From JBPCMN01 sp013695115 (GTDB taxonomy: Bacteria > Actinomycetota > Acidimicrobiia > IMCC26256 > JACDBD01), in contig JBPCMN010000077.1 of NCBI GenBank assembly GCA_051002235.1, positions 1 through 19,957 on the forward strand: 19,957 bases of DNA, read 5' to 3'. Numbering within the stretch: the first letter of the stretch is position 1; the number at the start of each line of letters is the position of its first letter. Made by a program: the position numbers and the translations under genes. This document shows, one piece after another, positions 15,576 to 19,957 of the stretch. The notes below the pieces were generated by a model that worked only from the letters and a program-made list of their open reading frames with translations, ran no database searches and had not been told where the DNA came from.

Positions 15576-15617
15576 CTAGCGGCCGCGCACCTCCAGGGTC
15601 CCGTGTCGATCATGCAT
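15576..15617 (-). CDS. 13-codon peptide (leader-type) with extended Shine-Dalgarno
   Basis: ATG at 15617 followed by a 13-residue peptide MHDRHGTLEVRGR and TAG. It is preceded by a purine-rich element (15622-15637) that can pair with almost the whole 3' tail of 16S rRNA, so translation initiation here is probably real. A second ATG four bases later (15613) opens a longer frame that runs through the hairpin and is not protein-like. The peptide has no known domain to me. It lies alone between the 147-residue gene and the hairpin, 158 bp before the next gene's start, so it could be a leader peptide, a small-protein gene or part of a dual-function RNA. Confidence 0.45.
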   Translation of the reverse strand: MHDRHGTLEVRGR

Positions 15618-15621
15618 GTAT

Positions 15622-15637
15622 GGACCACCTCCTTCCT
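15622..15637 (-). promoter_or_regulatory. Exceptionally long Shine-Dalgarno element
   Basis: AGGAAGGAGGTGGTCC on the minus strand. The complement of a typical bacterial 16S 3' end is AGAAAGGAGGTGATCC; all 16 positions pair if two G-U wobbles are allowed. It ends four bases before the ATG at 15617, giving about 10 bases between GGAGG and the start codon. Just upstream, GGTAC and GTACC around 15643-15659 could form a small hairpin. Confidence 0.6.
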
Positions 15638-15683
15638 CTGGTACCGCTCTTGTACCACGCGGTCCGGGCGGAGGGGAGGCGTT

Positions 15684-16127
15684 TCAGCCGGGCGGCTCGT
15701 CGGGCCCCGCCGACGGCCCGATGGCGCCGATGGCGCGCAGGTAGCTGAGCTGGGTCTCGAGCACCGCGTGCACCTGCTCGGGAAGGTACGCATCGCCGGT
15801 GGCGGTCGCCCGCTCGATGATGTAGTCGACGGTCTCGGCGTCGCCGATCACGACCGACCCCGCCGGCTGGCCGCTCGACCCGTTGCCCGACACGCCCTTG
15901 CGCTCGAAGAACTCCACCTGGAGGTCGAGGATCCGCCGCACGTCGTCGGGCGTCAGGGTGGCGGCGACGTCATCGGGTACGTGCTTGACCACCCACTCGT
16001 ACGCCTCCTCGAGGTCGAAGAGCGCCGGGGGCGGCTCCTTCGCCAGTCGCCCCGCTTCACGGACCACGACCACTGCGGCGATCGCGATCACCAGCCCGAC
16101 GACGACCATCCCGACCACCAGGGGCAC
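15684..16127 (-). CDS. 147-residue membrane-anchored protein of unknown function
   Basis: Starts at GTG with one N-terminal membrane helix (about residues 2-24, PLVVGMVVVGLVIAIAAVVV), then a soluble region: EEAYEWVVKHVPDDVAATLT, PDDVRRILDLQVEFFERKGV, and a C-terminal part with VVIGDAETVDYIIERATATG and VHAVLETQLSYLRAIGAIG. The soluble part looks mainly helical. The composition and conserved-looking acidic/aromatic motifs suggest a real family, which I recall vaguely from actinobacterial genomes without a function. No Shine-Dalgarno; TAGGTT six bases upstream suggests a leaderless message. It is on the same strand as, and 121 bp downstream of, the acyl-CoA dehydrogenase pair. Confidence 0.72.
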   Translation of the reverse strand: MPLVVGMVVVGLVIAIAAVVVVREAGRLAKEPPPALFDLEEAYEWVVKHVPDDVAATLTPDDVRRILDLQVEFFERKGVSGNGSSGQPAGSVVIGDAETVDYIIERATATGDAYLPEQVHAVLETQLSYLRAIGAIGPSAGPDEPPG

Positions 16128-16133
16128 CGGCCG

Positions 16134-16139
16134 AACCTA
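16134..16139 (-). promoter_or_regulatory. Candidate -10 element for the 147-residue gene
   Basis: TAGGTT on the minus strand, six bases before the GTG at 16127, with no ribosome binding site in between. Confidence 0.4.
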
Positions 16140-16248
16140 CCGCGGCGAGCGGTCGGTGCTGTCAGCCGATGACCGGCTACTTGGCCAGCGTGACCAACTG
16201 CGGGGACAGCCACTCTGCGACCACGAGAACGATGGTGTCGAGCGACGG

Positions 16249-17379
16249 CTAGATCCCGATCCGTTGGGCGAGCAGCTCGCGGTGATAGGTGGCGTCGCCG
16301 AGCAAGATCTCGGAGCTCTTGGCCCGCTTGAAGTACAGGTGGGCGTCGTGCTCCCAGGTGAAGCCGATGCCGCCGTGGATCTGGATGTTCTCGGCCGCGG
16401 CGTGGAAGTACGCATCGGAGCAGTAGGCCTTGGCCAGACTCGCCACCACCGGCAGCTCCTCGTTGTCCTCGGCCGCGGCCCAGCTGGCGTAGTACGCGGC
16501 TGACTTGGCCGACTCGACCTCGAGGAGCATGTCGGCGCACTTGTGCTTGATCGCCTGGAACGAGCCGATGGGCCGGCCGAACTGCACCCGGACCTTGGCG
16601 TAGTCGACCGACATCTCCAACACCTTCTGGGCGCCGCCCACCATCTCGTTGGAGAGGCACACCGCCGCCTGGTCGAGCGTCTTCGACAGCGCCGCCCAGC
16701 CCGACCCGGGATCGCCCAGAGGCGTGGCCGCGACGCCGGAGAAGTCGAGGCGGGCCTGCTTGCGGGTCTGGTCCATGGTCGCCAGTGGCGTGCGCGTCAG
16801 CCCCGACGCGTCACCGTCGACAGAGAAGAAGGAGATGCCGTCTTCGCCGTTGGTGCCCGAGAGGCGGGCGACCACGACGATCTGGTTGGCGACATGACCG
16901 TCGATCACGAACATCTTGGTGCCGTCGAGTGTGTAGGAGTCGCCATTGCCTTGCGCCTCCATCGTGATCCCCGACGCGTCCCACTTGCCGTTGGGCTCGG
17001 TGAACGCGAGCGCGGCGATCGTCTCGCCGGCGGCGATGCCGGGCAGGAACGCGCCCTGTTGCTCGTCGCTCCCGGCGTTCATGATCGCGTTGGCTGCCAG
17101 CGCGACCGTCGAGAAGTACGGCGCGCACAGCAGGACGCGGCCCATCTCCTCGAGCACGATCCCGAGCTCGACGAAGGTGAACCCCTGGCCGCCGTGGGCT
17201 TCGGGGAGATGGAGGCTCTGGAGACCGAGCTCCTGGGCCATCTGCTTCCACACCGCCTCGTCGTAGCCCTCGGTGGTCTCCATGAGCCGCCGCACCTCCG
17301 CCGAGGGCGACTTGGCCTCGAGGAACTTGCGGACGGCGTCGCGGAGCTGCTCCTGCTCGTCCGAGAATGCGAAGTTCAC
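16249..17379 (-). CDS. Acyl-CoA dehydrogenase family protein, probable non-catalytic subunit of a heteromeric pair
   Basis: 376 residues with the acyl-CoA dehydrogenase fold: N-terminal helical domain (MNFAFSDEQEQLRDAVRKFL), the FAD-loop AALAFTEPNGKWD (about 122-134), the beta domain, and the C-terminal helical domain with RVQFGRPIGSFQAIKHK (264-280). At the helix-G position where LCAD/IVD-like enzymes carry the base Glu it has TLDQ (Asp236-Gln237), and the medium-chain site region reads GGIGFTWEHDAHLYFKR rather than YEGT, so neither usual base is obvious. It starts at GTG overlapping the upstream gene's stop (GTGA) with GGAGAA before it. Co-translation with its partner suggests an alpha2-beta2 enzyme like the paired FadE/ChsE enzymes of mycobacteria. 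The substrate could be a CoA thioester of a sterol side chain or other branched acid; not determined. Confidence 0.9.
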   Translation of the reverse strand: MNFAFSDEQEQLRDAVRKFLEAKSPSAEVRRLMETTEGYDEAVWKQMAQELGLQSLHLPEAHGGQGFTFVELGIVLEEMGRVLLCAPYFSTVALAANAIMNAGSDEQQGAFLPGIAAGETIAALAFTEPNGKWDASGITMEAQGNGDSYTLDGTKMFVIDGHVANQIVVVARLSGTNGEDGISFFSVDGDASGLTRTPLATMDQTRKQARLDFSGVAATPLGDPGSGWAALSKTLDQAAVCLSNEMVGGAQKVLEMSVDYAKVRVQFGRPIGSFQAIKHKCADMLLEVESAKSAAYYASWAAAEDNEELPVVASLAKAYCSDAYFHAAAENIQIHGGIGFTWEHDAHLYFKRAKSSEILLGDATYHRELLAQRIGI

Positions 17380-18620
17380 GTTTTCTCCTTTGGTGCCGAC
17401 TCGATCTTGGGCTCACGCGGGAGTCCGAGCACCCGCTCGCCGATGATGTTGCGTTGGATCTCGCTCGCGCCGGCGTAGATGGTCTCCGACCGGCTGAACA
17501 TGAAGGTGCGCTGGAGCTCGTTGAGCGCGTAGTCGTCTCCGGGCTCGCCCACCACGATCTGCGACTCCGGCCCGAGCACGTCCATCGCCAGCTCGCCCAG
17601 GTCGCGGTGCCAGGTGCTCCAGTACAGCTTGCCGATGCTCGCTTCGGGGCCGAGCGCGCCTTTCTTGAGGCTCGTGAGCATCCGCATGCCGTTGTACTTC
17701 ATGATCTGCACGCCAATGTAGGCCTGGGCCAGGCGCTGGCGGATGGTCGCCTCGTCGGTGGCGGAGTTCTTGTGCGCGACCTCGATCAGCTCGGCCAGCT
17801 CACCCTGGAACGCGAGCTGCTGGGAGAGGAAGGCGGTGCCGCGCTCGAAGCCGAGCGTGGCCATCGCCACCTTCCAGCCGTCGTTCACCTCGCCCAGCAC
17901 CATGTCCTTGGCCGTGCTGGCGTCGTCGAAGAACACCTCGTTGAACTCGGCCGTCCCGGTCATCTGGCGCAGCGGCCGGACGGTGACGCCGGGTTGGTCC
18001 ATCGGCACGAGCATGTAGGAGATGCCCTTGTGCGCGGGCGCGTCGGGGTCGGTGCGTGTGATCACGAAGCACCACTGGGCGCGGTGGGCCAGGGTGGTCC
18101 ACACCTTCTGGCCGTTGATCACCCACTCGTCGCCATCGAGGACGGCCCGGGTCTGGATGTTCGAGAGGTCGGAGCCGGCGTTGGGCTCGGAGTAGCCCTG
18201 GCACCAGAACTCCTCTATCGACTGGATCTTGGGCAGGAACCGGCGCTTCTGCTCCTCGGTCCCGTACGCAATGAGCGTGGGCGCGAACAGCTGCTCTCCG
18301 AAGAAGCTGACGCGCGCGGGTGCGTTGGCCTTGGCGTACTCCTCGTTGAAGATGACCTGCTCGGCGAAGTTGGCGGCGCGCCCGCCGTACTCCTCGGGCC
18401 AGGACAGCCCGACCCACCGGTCGCGTCCGAGGATGCGCTCCCACTCGACCCGGGCGTCCCAGGAGGTCTCGTCGGCGGGACCACCCCGCCCGCCGATCTC
18501 GGCGAACTCGCCCACGAGGTGCTCGCCGAGCCACGTCCTTACCTCGTCACGGAACGCGGCTTCTTCCGGGGTATCGGTGAAATCCATGACGTCGCGGACG
18601 GTACTTGACCCGCCGGTCAA
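17376..18620 (-). CDS. Acyl-CoA dehydrogenase, probable catalytic subunit
   Basis: 414 residues from a TTG, or 403 from the ATG at 18587. The TTG is preferred because AAGGAGGT lies nine bases upstream, whereas the ATG has none. The family consensus (MDFTDTPEEAAFRDEVRTWL) begins at the ATG, so it remains possible. Features: FAD-binding loop CQGYSEPNAGSDL, the WVINGQKVWT strand, and GFERG (Glu259 from TTG, Glu248 from ATG) on helix G, the base position of isovaleryl/long-chain enzymes. The C-terminus has IYAGASEIQRNIIGERVLGLPREP-type sequence in which the medium-chain Glu is Ala. It catalyses alpha,beta-dehydrogenation of an acyl-CoA, passing electrons to ETF. It overlaps the next acyl-CoA dehydrogenase gene by 4 bp. 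Confidence 0.9.
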   Translation of the reverse strand: MTGGSSTVRDVMDFTDTPEEAAFRDEVRTWLGEHLVGEFAEIGGRGGPADETSWDARVEWERILGRDRWVGLSWPEEYGGRAANFAEQVIFNEEYAKANAPARVSFFGEQLFAPTLIAYGTEEQKRRFLPKIQSIEEFWCQGYSEPNAGSDLSNIQTRAVLDGDEWVINGQKVWTTLAHRAQWCFVITRTDPDAPAHKGISYMLVPMDQPGVTVRPLRQMTGTAEFNEVFFDDASTAKDMVLGEVNDGWKVAMATLGFERGTAFLSQQLAFQGELAELIEVAHKNSATDEATIRQRLAQAYIGVQIMKYNGMRMLTSLKKGALGPEASIGKLYWSTWHRDLGELAMDVLGPESQIVVGEPGDDYALNELQRTFMFSRSETIYAGASEIQRNIIGERVLGLPREPKIESAPKEKT

Positions 18621-18622
18621 GT
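18603..18622. promoter_or_regulatory. Inverted repeat at the acyl-CoA dehydrogenase start (operator or translational hairpin)
   Basis: Arms ACTTGACC and GGTCAAGT, eight perfect base pairs, separated by four bases. Size and form are like TetR-family operators in front of fatty-acid or sterol degradation genes; which regulator is unknown. The TTG start codon at 18620 lies inside one arm, so in RNA the same sequence could fold and hide the start. Confidence 0.55.
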
Positions 18623-18627
18623 TTCCA

Positions 18628-18635
18628 GACCTCCT
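18628..18635 (-). promoter_or_regulatory. Shine-Dalgarno deciding the TTG start at 18620
   Basis: AAGGAGGT on the minus strand, with GGAGG about nine bases before TTG. The ATG at 18587 is over 40 bases away, too far to be served by this element. Confidence 0.5.
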
Positions 18636-18653
18636 TCCCTGGTCGCGCTCGCT

Positions 18654-18678
18654 CGGCGGCCGGGATACCCGGCCGCCG
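18654..18678. repeat. 11-bp stem hairpin between two divergent genes
   Basis: Perfect inverted repeat CGGCGGCCGGG and CCCGGCCGCCG with a three-base ATA loop. A second small hairpin (GTCC-TTC-GGAC) follows at 18678-18688. There is no T-run on either side. It sits in the gap between the acyl-CoA dehydrogenase operon (minus) and the MBL-fold gene (plus), so it would be in a 5' leader or promoter rather than at a gene end. The rest of the 142-bp gap shows no gene. Confidence 0.5.
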
Positions 18679-18750
18679 TCCTTCGGACCGCTCGCCGCTC
18701 CCGCGCAATCCTGGCTGTGTGCGCGCGGATGGCAGGCCTTCGCTCACCGG

Positions 18751-18756
18751 TACGCT
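18751..18756 (+). promoter_or_regulatory. Candidate -10 element for the MBL-fold/MsrA operon
   Basis: TACGCT ends six bases before the ATG at 18763; there is no Shine-Dalgarno, which fits a leaderless message. Confidence 0.4.
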
Positions 18757-18762
18757 GCGGTG

Positions 18763-19389
18763 ATGGCGCGTCCATCCCACTACCGACCACCCCATTACGA
18801 GGACACCGACGTCCGCATCGACAAGCTCGTCGTCGGACCGTTCGAGAACAACGTGTTCGTCCTGCGCTGCAAGGGGACGGGCGAGGCCGCGATCATCGAC
18901 GCCGCCAACGAGCACGAGCTGCTACTCGAGGTCAGCAAGGCCAGCGGGGTGCGCCGGGTGCTCACGACCCACGGTCATTGGGACCACATCCAGGCGGTGA
19001 CGGCCATGCGCGACGCCGGCATCGACGTGGGTATCGCCGCCGAGGACGCCGAGATGCTCCCGGCCTACGACTTCACCATTCCCGACGACGACAAGATGGC
19101 GGTGGGCGACCTCCGGTTGCGCACGATCCACACGCCCGGGCACACCGCCGGATCGACCTGCTTCCTGCTCGAAGGGCATCCCGTCGTGTTCAGCGGCGAC
19201 ACGCTGTTCCCCGGCGGCCCCGGCAACACCGGCCTGGCGGGCGGGAACTTCGACCAGATCATCGAATCGATCGACCGGCGCCTGTTCACGCTGCCGGCCG
19301 ATCTGCTCGTGTTCCCCGGTCACGGGCTCGACACCACGATCGGCGACGAGCAGCCCCACCTTCAGGAATGGATCGAACGAGGATGGTGA
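18763..19389 (+). CDS. MBL-fold metallo-hydrolase (glyoxalase II-like)
   Basis: 208 residues. All metal ligands of the metallo-beta-lactamase fold are present: THGHWDH (69-75), His127 in PGHTAGS, the bridging Asp146 in SGDTLF, and His187 in FPGHG. The strand order and the GGPGNTGL loop resemble glyoxalase II-like thioester hydrolases and related small MBL proteins. A thioesterase or detoxification role is likely, though many such proteins have other activities. There is no signal peptide, so it is cytoplasmic. ATG is chosen because TACGCT is directly upstream and the N-terminus is of normal family length. MsrA follows by 4 bp, indicating one operon. Confidence 0.88.
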   Translation: MARPSHYRPPHYEDTDVRIDKLVVGPFENNVFVLRCKGTGEAAIIDAANEHELLLEVSKASGVRRVLTTHGHWDHIQAVTAMRDAGIDVGIAAEDAEMLPAYDFTIPDDDKMAVGDLRLRTIHTPGHTAGSTCFLLEGHPVVFSGDTLFPGGPGNTGLAGGNFDQIIESIDRRLFTLPADLLVFPGHGLDTTIGDEQPHLQEWIERGW

Positions 19390-19393
19390 ATGC

Positions 19394-19885
19394 ATGACCG
19401 AGCAGGCGACGTTCGCGGCGGGGTGCTTCTGGCAGGTGGAGGCGTCGTTCCGCCAGATCCCGGGGGTGAAGAAGACCACGGTCGGCTACACGGGTGGCCG
19501 CACCGAGCACCCGTCGTACGAGGAGGTGTGCAGCCACGGCACCGGGCACGCCGAGGCGGTGTTGGTCGAGTTCGACCCGGAGCAGGTGTCGTACGACGAC
19601 CTGCTCGCCGCCTTCTGGCAGTTGCACGACCCGACCCAGCTCAACCGGCAGGGCCCCGACGTCGGCGACCAGTACCGGTCGGCGATCTTCTTCCGCTCAC
19701 CCGAGCAGGAGACCGCCGCGCAGGAGTCGATGGAGAAGGCCCAGCCCGATTTCGGCAAGCCGATCATGACCGAGATCACCGCCGCGGGGACGTTCTGGCC
19801 CGCCGAGGAGTACCACCAGCGCTACCTGGAACGGCGCGGCCTCGCCAGCTGCGCCCTGACCGTCGAGCAGCCGGTCGACCAGTAA
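19394..19885 (+). CDS. msrA: Peptide methionine (S)-S-oxide reductase
   Basis: 163 residues, normal for the family. The active-site motif GCFW is at residues 10-13 with Cys11 as the nucleophile, followed by the conserved GYTGG (31-35), the GTGHAEAV segment (49-56) and DQYRSAIF. A resolving Cys is probably Cys153 near the C-terminus (LASCALTVE), or Cys46. It reduces free or protein-bound methionine-S-sulfoxide using thioredoxin-type electrons in the cytoplasm. It starts 4 bp after the MBL-fold gene; GAGG lies upstream of the ATG at rather long spacing. The last 72 bp of the window after the stop hold no gene I can support. Confidence 0.95.
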   Translation: MTEQATFAAGCFWQVEASFRQIPGVKKTTVGYTGGRTEHPSYEEVCSHGTGHAEAVLVEFDPEQVSYDDLLAAFWQLHDPTQLNRQGPDVGDQYRSAIFFRSPEQETAAQESMEKAQPDFGKPIMTEITAAGTFWPAEEYHQRYLERRGLASCALTVEQPVDQ

Positions 19886-19957
19886 CGCGACCCAGGCCCG
19901 CCCCGAAGAGAGGCGAGAGCGCTGGGAGTTTCGCGAGAAGCAAATAGAAGAAGCCGC

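Noticed and set aside
15305..15613. Longer frame starting at the second ATG after the extended Shine-Dalgarno
   Set aside because: It runs through the hairpin and into the 78-residue gene in another frame, with Arg/Pro-rich non-family sequence.
16180..16248. In-frame 22-codon extension after the TAG stop of the second acyl-CoA dehydrogenase
   Set aside because: It looks mildly protein-like (TIVLVVAEWLSPQLV) but the protein already ends where family members end; no readthrough signal is seen.

Overview
The window is a high-GC segment (third codon positions almost all G or C) from an actinobacterium-like genome. Several things suggest an Acidimicrobiia-type lineage: paired acyl-CoA dehydrogenases, a DUF1802 protein, a MauE-like protein, many starts that look leaderless, and Actinobacteria-style glycosyltransferase architectures. 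This placement is inference; no rRNA or marker gene is present.

Layout. Positions 1-2067 (minus): a 29-residue membrane peptide, lipoamide dehydrogenase, and the N-terminal part of a 2-oxoacid dehydrogenase E2 that runs off the left edge. Positions 2213-4875: a MOP-type polysaccharide flippase (plus) converging on a membrane-anchored PGRP/amidase (minus). Positions 4990-13210: a cell-surface glycan locus in two opposed blocks. The plus block is a GT4 glycosyltransferase plus a GDP-4-keto-6-deoxymannose reductase-like SDR (ATGA overlap). The minus block runs alpha/beta hydrolase-like protein, 974-residue two-domain glycosyltransferase, NAD-dependent epimerase, glycosyltransferase; the last three overlap by 4 bp each. 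Together they could make activated sugars, assemble a glycan and export it, with the amidase acting on the wall. Positions 13244-16127: a DUF1802 gene followed by an eroded area with a broken SGNH-hydrolase-like gene, a MauE-like membrane protein, a truncated 53-residue membrane protein fused to what looks like a fasciclin-domain tail, two tiny genes, and a compact unit with an exceptionally long Shine-Dalgarno match, a 13-codon reading frame and a 14-bp hairpin. Positions 16249-18620 (minus): two overlapping acyl-CoA dehydrogenase genes, likely subunits of one enzyme, preceded by an inverted repeat and a hairpin. Positions 18763-19885 (plus): an MBL-fold hydrolase and MsrA.

The most unusual features are the short unit at 15435-15637, the chimeric scar at 14892-15085, the duplicated domain flanking the GT4 domain of the 974-residue protein, the lipoprotein-type signal buried inside the amidase, and the start region of the acyl-CoA dehydrogenase operon. 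No tRNA, rRNA, CRISPR array, insertion sequence or phage gene was seen.
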